From Coraliomargarita sinensis (lineage in GTDB: Bacteria; Verrucomicrobiota; Verrucomicrobiia; Opitutales; Coraliomargaritaceae): DNA of 64,000 nt. The notes below the pieces were generated by a model, which saw only the letters and a program-made list of their open reading frames with translations, was not told the origin of the DNA and did no database searches. The stretch lies in contig NZ_QHJQ01000009.1 of assembly GCF_003185655.1 (NCBI RefSeq), forward strand, positions 62,001 to 126,000, given 5' to 3'. Shown piece after piece: positions 28,516 to 37,738 of the stretch (the first letter of the stretch is position 1; every line of letters starts with the position of its first letter). The translations under genes and the position numbers were made by a program.

Positions 28516-29181
28516 TTAAGAGTAAGAGACAATTGCACGTGCCTCACCCAGCACCTGTATCAATTCGATCGCGATAGCGCTTTTGGTCGTTGGGCCAATC
28601 TTTCTAAACGAACCGTCTGCCCCAATCAGGAGCACTTCATTGGTATCCGCGGCAAACCCGGCGCCAGCCTGCCCGACTTCGTTGGCCACGATCCAGTCGA
28701 GGCGCTTCGACTCCAATTTCTTGCGGGCATAGGCCTCCACATCATGAGTCTCGGCAGCGAAGCCCACCACGGTTTGATGTGCTTTTCTTTCGGTTACGGT
28801 TTTCAGAATATCAATCGTCCGTTCGAACTCAACCGTCATATCAGCCACCTCCTTCTTCGCTTTCTGCGAGAGCTGTTCCTTGGGGCGAAAGTCGCTCACT
28901 GCCGCGGTCATGATCAAGATATCACAGGCGTCAAAGAGCGCGTCCACCTGATGATACATTTCCTCGGCCGTGACCACGGGATAGAGAATGGCACCGTCCG
29001 GCTCCTCGAAAGCGACCGGACCTGAGACCAGGTCGACGGTCCAACCGGCATCAACGGCGGCCTCGGCCAGGGCAAAGCCCATCTTCCCGGTGGAGGGATT
29101 ACTGATAAAGCGGACCGGATCGAGAAACTCGCGGGTCGGCCCGGCGGTGATAAGACAGCGAATAGAGCTTGCGTTCGACAT
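28516..29181 (-). CDS. coaB: Phosphopantothenate-cysteine ligase (CoaB), stand-alone
   Basis: A 221-residue protein corresponding to the synthetase half of CoaBC, which joins 4'-phosphopantothenate and cysteine in coenzyme A synthesis. Motifs seen are [20 protein letters not shown] (near 9), with [13 protein letters not shown], the nucleotide-activating region [12 protein letters not shown] (near 93) and [12 protein letters not shown] (near 180). The decarboxylase half (CoaC) is absent and must be encoded elsewhere. The ATG at 29181 begins right at the Rossmann strand. A longer in-frame extension would overlap the divergent membrane-protein gene and is not family-like. Confidence 0.9.
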   Translation of the reverse strand: MSNASSIRCLITAGPTREFLDPVRFISNPSTGKMGFALAEAAVDAGWTVDLVSGPVAFEEPDGAILYPVVTAEEMYHQVDALFDACDILIMTAAVSDFRPKEQLSQKAKKEVADMTVEFERTIDILKTVTERKAHQTVVGFAAETHDVEAYARKKLESKRLDWIVANEVGQAGAGFAADTNEVLLIGADGSFRKIGPTTKSAIAIELIQVLGEARAIVSYS

Positions 29182-29206
29182 AAGCGGATGAACCTTAGGC
29201 CATCTC

Positions 29207-29977
29207 ATGCCTGAACAGCAACCCAGCAAGCAGCAAAATTCCGAACCGGTAAAAAAGGAAAACACCTTCCTCAATCTCGGGTTTAACCTCGTCTTGCCCA
29301 TCCTTCTTCTAAACAAGGGGAAAGAATGGTTCGGCGGTCAACTTGAGCCCTACTTTGAAAACGTCGCCGTTGGCGTACTGCTGATCGCACTGGCCTTCCC
29401 CGTCGTATATTTCGTCTACGACTATTTCAAACGAAAGAAGTACAACATTTTTTCCATCATCGGCCTGATCAGTGTTCTGCTGACCGGCGGCATCGGCATA
29501 CTCAACATTCCGACTGAGTGGTTTGCCGTGAAGGAAGCTGCCATCCCCTTGATTTTGGGACTTGCAGTCATGATCTCCCTGAAAACTCCCTACCCGCTGG
29601 TACGCACTCTCCTCTTCAATCCGGAAATCATGCATGTGGATCGCGTGCATGAGGCACTTCGCGAGCACGATGCAGAAGCAGAATTTGAAAAGCTCCTCAC
29701 CTTTTGCACCTGGCTGCTGGCCGGCTCCTTCTTGCTGAGCGCCGTGCTTAACTTCATTCTCGCCCGCTGGATTGTGGTCAGCCCCAGCGGCACCGACGCC
29801 TTTAATGCCGAAGTCAGCAAGATGATGGCCTGGAGCTGGCCCATCATCGCCGTACCGAGCATGGCGATCATGATCGTAGCACTCTACAAACTACTCGGCG
29901 GGATCAAGCGCATGACCGGACTGGAGCTGGAACAGGTGCTGCAGGGGGCAGAAGCAAAGGAAGTGAAAAAAAGCTGA
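29207..29977 (+). CDS. VC0807-family integral membrane protein
   Basis: A 256-residue inner-membrane protein with about six hydrophobic segments and the pattern of the VC0807 family: [10 protein letters not shown] (near 35), the basic loop [25 protein letters not shown] (near 75), and [18 protein letters not shown] with [15 protein letters not shown]. The function of the family is not known to me. A hydrophilic N-terminus of 18 residues precedes the first membrane segment. It is divergent from coaB (25 bases apart) and convergent with the M24 peptidase gene (16 bases apart). Confidence 0.8.
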   Translation: MPEQQPSKQQNSEPVKKENTFLNLGFNLVLPILLLNKGKEWFGGQLEPYFENVAVGVLLIALAFPVVYFVYDYFKRKKYNIFSIIGLISVLLTGGIGILNIPTEWFAVKEAAIPLILGLAVMISLKTPYPLVRTLLFNPEIMHVDRVHEALREHDAEAEFEKLLTFCTWLLAGSFLLSAVLNFILARWIVVSPSGTDAFNAEVSKMMAWSWPIIAVPSMAIMIVALYKLLGGIKRMTGLELEQVLQGAEAKEVKKS

Positions 29978-29993
29978 GGGACAGCGTCCTGGC

Positions 29994-31139
29994 TCACCGG
30001 ATCTCCCAACGGTAGTGCATACGGGAAAGCCTCTCGTAACCCCCTTCGGTCACCCGGACGACATCCTCGATCCGGCAACCTCCGATTTTTGGGTAGTAGA
30101 GACCCGGCTCAATGGTAATGACATGGTCCGCCTTGAGCTTTTCTTTCTTTGTTGAAACGGACGGCGGCTCGTGCACTTGCAGACCGAGACCGTGGCCCGT
30201 GGAGTGAATAAATCCGGTAAAGCGGTTCCCGCTTCGCTCGGTCTTGTAGCCGGCCTCCGCAAAGTGGTTTTCCGCTGCGGCATGTACGGCATGCGCTTTA
30301 GCACCGGCCTGAACTGCCGCCAGAGCCGCGGCCTGGGCTCCCCGCACCGCCGCCACGAGTTTACGCTGCTCAGGTGTCGCCCGCCCTTTCAGGAATGTCC
30401 GTGTCATGTCGCCATGATAGCCGGTCTTCTGCACACGCGGGAAGACGTCGATAATAATCAATTCATTCGGACGAAGCGGTCCGTGGCCGGCTTCGTGGGG
30501 ATCGCAGGCCTGACGGCCACCGGCGACGATGGTATTTTTCGCCACGGCTCCTTTTTCCAAACAGACCTGATCGATAATCGTACGCAGGCGTTCCGAAGTG
30601 AGGACACGCCCCTTGTAGACGAGGCGTTTCCCGTCGATTACGGATTCGCGAAGCACCGCTTCGGCCGCGCGAATGCCCGCCGCCGAGGCGGCATTACCCT
30701 GCCGAACGGCCCGGGCTTCCGCATCGGTCTTCTTTTGCCGCTTTGGAAAGAACGGGCCGCGCTTCACTTTTAAAGAATAGCCCGCCTCATGCAGCACGGC
30801 ATAGTAGATCGCGGGAAAATCCGCTGGCACTTCGACCTTTTTCACGGCGAAGCGTTGGGCAAAGTAGCACATGAGTTCACCCGGCCCGACATCCGCTTTG
30901 GCCAACCCCAAAAGCTCGGCCGCCTTCGGCTTGATTTCCTCCAACAGCATCACTTCGTCGTAGTTCGACTTGGCTTTGACCCGGGAATATTCCAACCGGT
31001 TGACTACGGCGTATGATTTTTTAGCCGTGAGTATGGATAAGTAAGGGTCCGGAACGAAGACACCGCCCAGGTAAAGAACATCCGCGGAATCGTCGGAAGA
31101 AGCGTAGAGGAAGCGAATGGTTGAGGATTTACTTTTCAT
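29994..31139 (-). CDS. M24-family Xaa-Pro-type aminopeptidase
   Basis: A 381-residue cytoplasmic metallopeptidase of the pita-bread fold. The five metal ligands expected for the family are seen: Asp in IIIDVFPR (near 228), Asp in GDMTRTF (near 241), His in HSTGHGLG (near 313), Glu in ITIEPGLYY (near 344) and Glu in RIEDVV (near 358). The N-terminal 150 residues form the creatinase-like domain in reduced form. It probably removes N-terminal residues before proline. No signal peptide. It is transcribed alone and is divergent from the DUF192 lipoprotein gene. Confidence 0.9.
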   Translation of the reverse strand: MKSKSSTIRFLYASSDDSADVLYLGGVFVPDPYLSILTAKKSYAVVNRLEYSRVKAKSNYDEVMLLEEIKPKAAELLGLAKADVGPGELMCYFAQRFAVKKVEVPADFPAIYYAVLHEAGYSLKVKRGPFFPKRQKKTDAEARAVRQGNAASAAGIRAAEAVLRESVIDGKRLVYKGRVLTSERLRTIIDQVCLEKGAVAKNTIVAGGRQACDPHEAGHGPLRPNELIIIDVFPRVQKTGYHGDMTRTFLKGRATPEQRKLVAAVRGAQAAALAAVQAGAKAHAVHAAAENHFAEAGYKTERSGNRFTGFIHSTGHGLGLQVHEPPSVSTKKEKLKADHVITIEPGLYYPKIGGCRIEDVVRVTEGGYERLSRMHYRWEIR

Positions 31140-31172
31140 TGTCGGTCACAGCACTATGACTGTTAGGAGAAT

Positions 31173-31727
31173 ATGTCTACCTGTTACGAAACAATCCGAC
31201 CGGCGGTGCAACGCATCGAGTTGAGTGCCCTGCTCGCTGTGATGAGCGCCCTGATACTCGGCGGTTGCCAGCCGGACGAGGCGACTACTGCCAGCGAGCC
31301 CGTCAGAGCGGACACCTACTTCCCGATCACCATCGGCGAAAGCACATTACAGCTACAGCTTGCACTGACTCCGGCCGAACACCAGAAGGGACTGATGTTT
31401 CGTCGTGAACTTCCGGAAGATCACGGCATGCTCTTCATCTTTGAACGTCCGAGACAGCAGGGTTTCTGGATGAAGAACACCAGCCTCCCGCTTGATATCG
31501 GCTACCTTGACCCAAGCGGCCGTCTCATCGAAGTACACCCATTGTTTCCCTTCGACGAAACTCCCGTCGCCTCCCGCAGCCGACAAATTCTGATCGCCAT
31601 CGAAACCAACCGCGGCTGGTATGCCAAAAACGGCGTCAAACCAGGCGCGCAACTTGACGTGGAGGCCTTGAAGGCCGCGATCACGAAGCGCGGCTTCGCA
31701 CCGACTCAATACGCAATCGAGGACTGA
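31173..31727 (+). CDS. DUF192 lipoprotein
   Basis: A 184-residue protein with a lipoprotein signal: a hydrophobic segment, then the lipobox ILGGC, with the modified cysteine near residue 32. The mature part is a DUF192 domain, with KGLMFRRELPEDHGMLFIF (near 73), FWMKNTSLPLDIGYLD (near 97) and the C-terminal WYAKNGVKPGAQLDV. The role of DUF192 is unknown. A good Shine-Dalgarno (AGGAG, 31164-31168) supports the ATG at 31173. The stop overlaps the start of the next gene (TGATG), so the two are coupled. Confidence 0.88.
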   Translation: MSTCYETIRPAVQRIELSALLAVMSALILGGCQPDEATTASEPVRADTYFPITIGESTLQLQLALTPAEHQKGLMFRRELPEDHGMLFIFERPRQQGFWMKNTSLPLDIGYLDPSGRLIEVHPLFPFDETPVASRSRQILIAIETNRGWYAKNGVKPGAQLDVEALKAAITKRGFAPTQYAIED

Positions 31728-33358
31728 TGGCGAAAAAAAGTGCAACGCCGGAGAGCCCGCAAAGGCCCCAAAGCGACCTCATCATCCCCCCGACAATGGT
31801 CACGCGCGACTCGGCGAAACGAAAACCCGTCGGCGAAAATAAAGCTCCGAAACGGATCGGCATCTGGGCTTATGCCGCACTGATAATACTGACACTGCTA
31901 GTCTACGCCCCGACCTTGCAGACCGGGCTACTGTGGTCCGAATATGACACTGTCGAGCGGACGCCTTACCAATCATTGGAAGATTGGTCGGAGGCATGGT
32001 CTGCCGAATCGATCCGACGCCACGATCCTATCACGCTTTCGAGTTATTTTATCGAATCACATCTTCCTCTGCCAGCGGCGACAGCGCACCGACTGATCAA
32101 CCTCATCCTGCATCTTCTGGCAGCACTGCTCTTACTGAAACTCCTCGAAAGCCTCAAATTGCGGGGAGCGTATGCCGCTGCGCTGGTTTTCGCTCTCCAC
32201 CCGGCTGCCCTGCAAACACTCTTCTGGCCCGGCTACCGTCATGAACTTGTCGGCCTTGTCTTCATCCTGGCCAGCCTCTTCTTCGGCATTCGAAACCGCG
32301 ATTTGAAGGACTTCATTCTCGCGCTGGCGTTGGCAATTATCAGTTCCCTCTTACATTCCGCCGCACTCGTACTCCCTCTGCTTCTGGCGCTGTGCATCTT
32401 CTATCAAAATAAGTTCGTCCATCTTCACCATTACAACAGGGTCCTGCCCTTTTTCTGCGTGGCCCTCTTTACTGGCGTCTGGACGCATGCTGGGCAGGCG
32501 GGAGCACCCGCATCCGAGGAACTGAGCGCCCTGACCAAAGCCGGACAGAATCTTTATTTCTATCTCCGGCAGTCATTCCTACCGGTCGATCGACAACTCT
32601 TTCATGTCTTCTCTGAGAGGCAGAGCTACAACGTCGGCGCCGCCAACAACCTACTGGCATTTTTATTTTTCGTGCCCTTCTACGTACTCATTGCCTTCAA
32701 CCATCGCAAGCGCTGGGCGCGGGGCCTGTTTCTTGGGCTGAGCAGCTACATCCTGCTTCTCCTCTACGGAATCGCGCAGACCGGACGCTTCATCGATGGC
32801 AGCCTGGCTAAAGAAGAATACGCGCTCTACGTCGCCCTGCCCGCGGCGATAGCGATTACTTTCTGCAGTCTGGCCGGCTTCTTTGAAAGCAAGCACACTT
32901 TTGGCAGAATCCTCTGGTCAGGCTTTTTCGGTTTATTCCTACTCGTTCAAATCACACTGACCGCCTCCTATAGTTTTGCTGTGAGCGATAAAAACCGCAT
33001 GTGGCAAAGCATGGCCGAACAGTGGGACAATTCCTGGCTTCCCAAAGCCGCGCTGGTGGAATCCGTCCGTTCCTCAGAGAGCGATCTGTTGAGCCAGTCG
33101 GAAATAATCCGCACGCTGGAAGAAATCCTTGAGACCAACCCCGATCGCCACGGAGAGCGTATCCTTTTGGCACGCACATATCGCGAGGCGGGACAGAACA
33201 CGAATGCCCTGCGCGAATATAAGCGCATCCTGCGAGATACCGATCCGGATAACGCATTTTTGGAAGAAGCCGCTGATTTTTTTGACAGTCTCAACCTGAG
33301 CTGGGAGGCTAATAACACCCGCGAGCGCATCACCCACTCAAAAAGCTCTGCAGAATAA
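31727..33358 (+). CDS. Polytopic membrane protein with C-terminal TPR
   Basis: A 543-residue inner-membrane protein: a basic cytoplasmic N-terminus of about 48 residues, roughly ten hydrophobic segments between 50 and 415, and a soluble C-terminus with one or two TPR-like helix pairs (ERILLARTYREAGQNTNALREYKRIL). The layout, and the loop after the first helix with FLLWSEYDTVERTPYQ-like residues, resembles TMTC/PMT-type glycosyltransferases of the GT-C fold. The usual acidic loop motif is not obvious (GLLWSEYD has one Glu and one Asp). It is a candidate sugar transferase only by architecture. It is coupled to the DUF192 gene. Confidence 0.7.
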   Translation: MAKKSATPESPQRPQSDLIIPPTMVTRDSAKRKPVGENKAPKRIGIWAYAALIILTLLVYAPTLQTGLLWSEYDTVERTPYQSLEDWSEAWSAESIRRHDPITLSSYFIESHLPLPAATAHRLINLILHLLAALLLLKLLESLKLRGAYAAALVFALHPAALQTLFWPGYRHELVGLVFILASLFFGIRNRDLKDFILALALAIISSLLHSAALVLPLLLALCIFYQNKFVHLHHYNRVLPFFCVALFTGVWTHAGQAGAPASEELSALTKAGQNLYFYLRQSFLPVDRQLFHVFSERQSYNVGAANNLLAFLFFVPFYVLIAFNHRKRWARGLFLGLSSYILLLLYGIAQTGRFIDGSLAKEEYALYVALPAAIAITFCSLAGFFESKHTFGRILWSGFFGLFLLVQITLTASYSFAVSDKNRMWQSMAEQWDNSWLPKAALVESVRSSESDLLSQSEIIRTLEEILETNPDRHGERILLARTYREAGQNTNALREYKRILRDTDPDNAFLEEAADFFDSLNLSWEANNTRERITHSKSSAE

Positions 33359-33375
33359 CCTAAAACGTTTTAACA

Positions 33376-34683
33376 ATGACTAAGAAAAAGACCCCCGGCC
33401 TCGGCACTCTGGCACTTCATGCAGGACACAGCCCGGACAGCGCCACCGGCTCCAGAGCGGTGCCCATTTATCAAACGACCAGCTACGTCTTTAACGACAC
33501 GGCCCATGCCGCCCGCCTCTTCGGACTGGAAGAGTTGGGCAACATTTACACGAGGATCATGAATCCCACTGTCGATGTACTGGAGCAACGCATGGCCGCC
33601 CTCGAAGGCGGCTCCGGCGCCCTCGCGCATGCCAGTGGCCAGGCGGCCATTACCAGCTCCATCCTGAACATCGCGCGGGCCGGAGAGAACATTGTCTCCG
33701 CCTCCCAGCTCTACGGCGGCACCTACACCCTCTTTAAATATACCCTGCCAAAGCTCGGCATCGAAGTCCGTTTCGCCGATGCGGAAAACCCCGAAACCTT
33801 TGAACCGCTGATCGATGACAAGACCCGTGCGGTCTATGGGGATACCGTCGGCAACCCGAAGATGAATGTCTTCCCTTTCGAAGAGGTCTCCGCGGTCTGC
33901 AAAAAGCACAAGCTCCCGCTGATCGTCGACAGCACGGTGGCGTCCCCCGCCTGCTGCCGTCCACTGGAACACGGAGCCAACGTCGTCATCCACAGCGTAA
34001 CCAAGTTCCTCGGCGGGCACGGCACCACGGTCGGCGGCATCGTCGTCGACGGGGGCAATTTTGACTGGGGCAGCGGCCGTTTTGCCGAGTTCACCGAGCC
34101 GGACCCGAGTTACCACGGTCTGGTGCACTGGGACGCCTTCAAGGCCTTCGAACCGGCCGGCGGAGCAAATATCGCCTACATCATGAAGATGCGCCTGCAG
34201 CTTCTGCGTGATACCGGCAACTGCCTCTCCCCCTTCAACGCCCACCAGCTGCTGCAAGGCATTGAAACACTCCACCTCCGCATGGAGCGCCACTGCAGCA
34301 ACGCCTTGAAGGTCGCCGAATTTTTGGAAGGCCACGACGCCGTCGACTGGGTCAATTACCCCGGCCTGCCGGACAATCGCTACCACGCCGCCGCCAAAAA
34401 ATATTTCGACCCGAAGCACCACGGTGCCCTCGTCGGCTTCGGGGTGAAAGGCGGCGCGGAAGCGGGCAGCAAGTTCATCGACAGCCTCAAGCTCTTCAGT
34501 CACCTCGCCAACATCGGCGATGCCAAGTCGCTGGCCATCCATCCGGCCACCACCACCCACTCCCAACTCGAACCGGAGGAGCAAATCGCCGCCGGGGTCT
34601 CACCGGACTTCGTGCGCCTGTCCATCGGCCTCGAGGACATCGACGACCTGCTGGCCGACCTGGACCAGGCACTGAAAGCCTAG
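33376..34683 (+). CDS. metY: O-acetylhomoserine sulfhydrylase
   Basis: A 435-residue PLP enzyme of the Cys/Met-metabolism family, making homocysteine from O-acetylhomoserine and sulfide. The PLP lysine is Lys210 in [12 protein letters not shown]. Other family blocks are [10 protein letters not shown] at the start, [22 protein letters not shown] (near 57) and the C-terminal [20 protein letters not shown]. Length (about 430) and the TTHSQ type place it with MetY instead of cystathionine synthase/lyase. It starts 17 bases after the membrane-protein gene. Together with metK and ahcY it covers homocysteine formation and recycling in this window. Confidence 0.96.
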   Translation: MTKKKTPGLGTLALHAGHSPDSATGSRAVPIYQTTSYVFNDTAHAARLFGLEELGNIYTRIMNPTVDVLEQRMAALEGGSGALAHASGQAAITSSILNIARAGENIVSASQLYGGTYTLFKYTLPKLGIEVRFADAENPETFEPLIDDKTRAVYGDTVGNPKMNVFPFEEVSAVCKKHKLPLIVDSTVASPACCRPLEHGANVVIHSVTKFLGGHGTTVGGIVVDGGNFDWGSGRFAEFTEPDPSYHGLVHWDAFKAFEPAGGANIAYIMKMRLQLLRDTGNCLSPFNAHQLLQGIETLHLRMERHCSNALKVAEFLEGHDAVDWVNYPGLPDNRYHAAAKKYFDPKHHGALVGFGVKGGAEAGSKFIDSLKLFSHLANIGDAKSLAIHPATTTHSQLEPEEQIAAGVSPDFVRLSIGLEDIDDLLADLDQALKA

Positions 34684-34767
34684 CTCATCCGAGGGCTGCG
34701 ACCCGCGACAGCCCTACGATCCTGAGTCGACAAAGCGCGGGTGCCGCAAGCGACGCCCCTACAGACC

Positions 34768-37587
34768 ATGCCTGAATCCCACTTCTTTACCGCCCCGGAA
34801 AGTTTAAGCCAGCAAGTGGCCGACTTTCTCCTCGGGGGCGTTGATGCGGGACGCCTCGACTTGGCCCACACCCTTCTGATCACCCCCACCGCCGGAGCTA
34901 CCCGGCAAGTGAACCGCCGACTCAAAGCCGCCGGACACAAGGCGCCGGCCAGTGCCCAGCCCATGCAAGCGCTGTTACCCGGCCGCGACGACATCGCCTC
35001 ACCCGTCGAACGCTGTCTTGCCTGGAGCGCCGCTCTGGAAAATGCCGGCGAAAGCGTCCGGCAGGCCTTATTCTGGAAAAAGACACCCCAAACCACCGCG
35101 GAGTTACTCAAGGCGGCGCGCAACTTCAACAAGCTCGGCGATCTTCTTGCCGAGGGCGGCTACGCGCTCGACACCCTGCGACTACCCGCCCCACTCGAAG
35201 GTGGCTTCGAACAGGAGCGTTGGGCCGCGATCGCCTCTCTCTACCGGGATTACCTCGGGCAACTCGAGACATGGAAATTACAGGATCCGAACGCCCTGCG
35301 CCTCCAGCAGATCCAACTCCCTGAAACCTCATTTCACCACCTCGTCATCGCCTGCGTGCCGGACCTGCCCAAAGCCTTCGAGACCTTCGTCAACCAACTC
35401 GAGTCCAGGTCGATCCCGGTCGATTTACTCGTCTGGAATCCGACGAAAGCGGACGAAAGGGACTTCGACCGCTGGGGGCGCCCCGTCGAAAAGACCTGGA
35501 ACGAACGGGCCATCGCAATCCAAGACCAACAGATCCACGTCGCCGCTTCGGCTCGAGACGAAGCCCGCCGCAGTGCCCGCCAGACGATTGCCGGGACAGC
35601 CTCCCTTGTCGTCGCCGACCCGAAACAGCAGGCGCTTCTCGCCAGTGAACTGCGCGCGCTCGGCCGGCAGCCCTACCTTCCGGAAGGAAAACCGCTCATC
35701 CGCTGCGAAGCCGCCAAGATAGCTCTGGAGTGGACGGAATTCGTTCAGAGCAAGGACTTGCGCCGCCTTCGCCGCCTTCTGGAACTACCCGCTTTTTGCC
35801 GGGCTCTGGATCCGGAGAATCCGATCACCCCGGCCGACGCACTTCGCGCCATGGATCACCTGCTGGGCGAGACCATCGCCGGCCACCTCGATGCGGCCTG
35901 GGCGGCCTCGCCCGCCTTGCCCGAGCACGCACCACCCCGCGACCAGAAAATCCGTGCCGGGGTCCGTCGCTTGCTCGGCACGGTCCGCGCACTGCTGGCC
36001 CATCCGGCATTGGAAGTCCTGGAACGGGCTTATCCCGGGGAGGATGAGCGCCCCGAAAGCGCCAAGCGCGTCCTGCAGATCGGACGTGAGTTGGAGAGCT
36101 CGCCGGCCGTTCGCCAGACCTCGAAGGAAAAGCGACAAGACGCCTGGTCGGCCCAGATCTTTGCCATGGCGATTCGGGCCGAATCACTTCAGTCTCCGGC
36201 TGAGGCCGACACGGTCACCCTGAACGGCTGGCTGGAGGCCCCCTGGTTGGGCGAAAGCGGACTCGTCCTTTGCGGGCTGATCGAAGGTCGCCTGCCGCAG
36301 TCCCTCGACGGCGACCCCTTTCTTCCGGACTCGGTCCGCCCGGAACTCGGGCTCAACCATAACACGCAACGCCTCGCCCGGGATGCCTACCTGCTCAGCA
36401 GTCTTCTCGCATCGAAGCAGCCGGAAGAAGTCCACCTCTCCTTCAGTAAATACAATTCCGATGGCGATCCGAACCGCCCCTCTCGTCTGCTTTTCCGCAC
36501 CGGCGCCGAACAGCTCCCAAAGCGCACCCTGCATTTGACGCAGCCGACTGCCGCCACGACAGCACGCCCCAAGCGCCGGACGGAGTGGCGCTGGCAGCTC
36601 CCCGAAGCCCTGCCCGCCGTCAAGAAGATCAGCCCCACCCAGTTCGAATCCTACCTGGCCTGCCCCTTCCGGTTTTGTATGGAAAAAGTCCTGCGCTACG
36701 AACGCGCGCCGGAATCGGCCCGCGAGATGGATGCTGCCGTATTTGGAAACCTGATACATAGGGCGCTGGAAAATTTCGGCCTCGAAGCGATTCGCGCGGG
36801 GCAGCGCATGTTGAGCTTCACGGAGCAAGAGATTCGCGAACGGGTGCAGCAACTTCTACAGGAGGCGGCGCTGGAGCAATTCGGCCCGCAGCCGGCGCCC
36901 GCCGTCCAGGTACAATTGGCCAACGCCGCCACGCGCCTCAACGCCTTCGCCCGCGTGCAGGCGAGCTGCTTTGCCGAAGGCTGGCTGATCCTCGATGTGG
37001 AGCGGCGCTTGTCCGCCGATGACGACAATCCCTTACAGGTCGGGCCGCTCAAACTCTCCGGCATGATCGACCGGATCGAGCAACACGCGGAAACCGGCGC
37101 ATTGCGCATAATGGACTACAAGACTTTCAGCTCGCTGAAGAAACCGGCGCAGACCCACCTAGGCCCCGCCTCCCACAACTGGTTGCCCGCCGCCCAGGTC
37201 GAACTCACCGTCGGCCGGCGACACAGCCCGAAGACTTGGACAAACCTGCAGCTTCCTCTCTACCGGAAAATTCTCGAGCATTGGTACCCTGAAGCCACCC
37301 AATCAGCGCCCCCGGAAACCGCTTACTTCGTGCTCCCTTCCGATCCGAACGAAACCGGCATCTACCCCTTCGAGGAACTCAGCGAAAACTTGAACCCCGG
37401 TGCCTACACCTCGGCCCTGGACTGCGCGGAAGCTGTCAGCCAAGCCATCGCCGAGGGGATCTTCTGGCCGCCCCAGCCTTTCCGAAACAACTGGGACGAT
37501 CCGCTTGCCCCGCTCTTTGTTAACGGCACGCCCGAGGACTCGATTCATCCGGATACGATCGTACAACTGAAGGGAGGGGTTCGGTGA
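34768..37587 (+). CDS. PD-(D/E)XK nuclease subunit, AddB-like
   Basis: A protein of 939 residues with an inactivated helicase-like N-terminal part (LLITPTAGATRQVNRRL replaces a Walker A loop) and a PD-(D/E)XK nuclease domain at about 620-880: ISPTQFESYLACPFRFCMEKVL, GNLIHRALENFG and RIMDYKTFSS, where Asp and Lys are catalytic. It lacks the C-terminal cysteine group that holds an iron-sulfur cluster in classical AddB. I chose the ATG at 34768 (MPESHFF) because the preceding GTG lies in repeat-like sequence. The helicase partner follows after a 151-base gap. Together they should process double-strand breaks for recombination. Confidence 0.87.
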   Translation: MPESHFFTAPESLSQQVADFLLGGVDAGRLDLAHTLLITPTAGATRQVNRRLKAAGHKAPASAQPMQALLPGRDDIASPVERCLAWSAALENAGESVRQALFWKKTPQTTAELLKAARNFNKLGDLLAEGGYALDTLRLPAPLEGGFEQERWAAIASLYRDYLGQLETWKLQDPNALRLQQIQLPETSFHHLVIACVPDLPKAFETFVNQLESRSIPVDLLVWNPTKADERDFDRWGRPVEKTWNERAIAIQDQQIHVAASARDEARRSARQTIAGTASLVVADPKQQALLASELRALGRQPYLPEGKPLIRCEAAKIALEWTEFVQSKDLRRLRRLLELPAFCRALDPENPITPADALRAMDHLLGETIAGHLDAAWAASPALPEHAPPRDQKIRAGVRRLLGTVRALLAHPALEVLERAYPGEDERPESAKRVLQIGRELESSPAVRQTSKEKRQDAWSAQIFAMAIRAESLQSPAEADTVTLNGWLEAPWLGESGLVLCGLIEGRLPQSLDGDPFLPDSVRPELGLNHNTQRLARDAYLLSSLLASKQPEEVHLSFSKYNSDGDPNRPSRLLFRTGAEQLPKRTLHLTQPTAATTARPKRRTEWRWQLPEALPAVKKISPTQFESYLACPFRFCMEKVLRYERAPESAREMDAAVFGNLIHRALENFGLEAIRAGQRMLSFTEQEIRERVQQLLQEAALEQFGPQPAPAVQVQLANAATRLNAFARVQASCFAEGWLILDVERRLSADDDNPLQVGPLKLSGMIDRIEQHAETGALRIMDYKTFSSLKKPAQTHLGPASHNWLPAAQVELTVGRRHSPKTWTNLQLPLYRKILEHWYPEATQSAPPETAYFVLPSDPNETGIYPFEELSENLNPGAYTSALDCAEAVSQAIAEGIFWPPQPFRNNWDDPLAPLFVNGTPEDSIHPDTIVQLKGGVR

Positions 37588-37614
37588 GGTCGGCCGTTCA
37601 TCTTATCTTTGTAG

Positions 37615-37727
37615 CCAAACGCCTTCGCGTTTGGTTGGTAGACCCAACGTCCCCAACATGCCCTCCTGTCCGAAGCCGAAGGGCTTCGGCTAACCTTTCT
37701 TTCGTAGCCGAAGCCCTTCGGCTTCGG
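37615..37727. repeat. REP/BIME-like palindrome cluster
   Basis: The gap between the two recombination genes holds CCAAACGCCTTCGCGTTTGG (37615-37634) and two copies of an 18-base palindrome (37674-37691 and AGCCGAAGCCCTTCGGCT at 37706-37723). The latter pair lies in a perfect 23-base inverted repeat (37670-37692 with 37705-37727). Related palindromes recur at 60570-60646. Confidence 0.8.
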
Positions 37728-37738
37728 TTTCCCGCCTC

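Noticed and set aside
33370..34584. Minus-strand frame of about 400 codons opposite metY
   Set aside because: It exactly mirrors the metY coding region and has the glycine/valine bias of antisense GC-rich genes.
34741..34767. GTG start for the AddB-like gene
   Set aside because: The 27 bases after it look like intergenic repeat sequence and give residues not expected in the family; ATG at 34768 is preferred.
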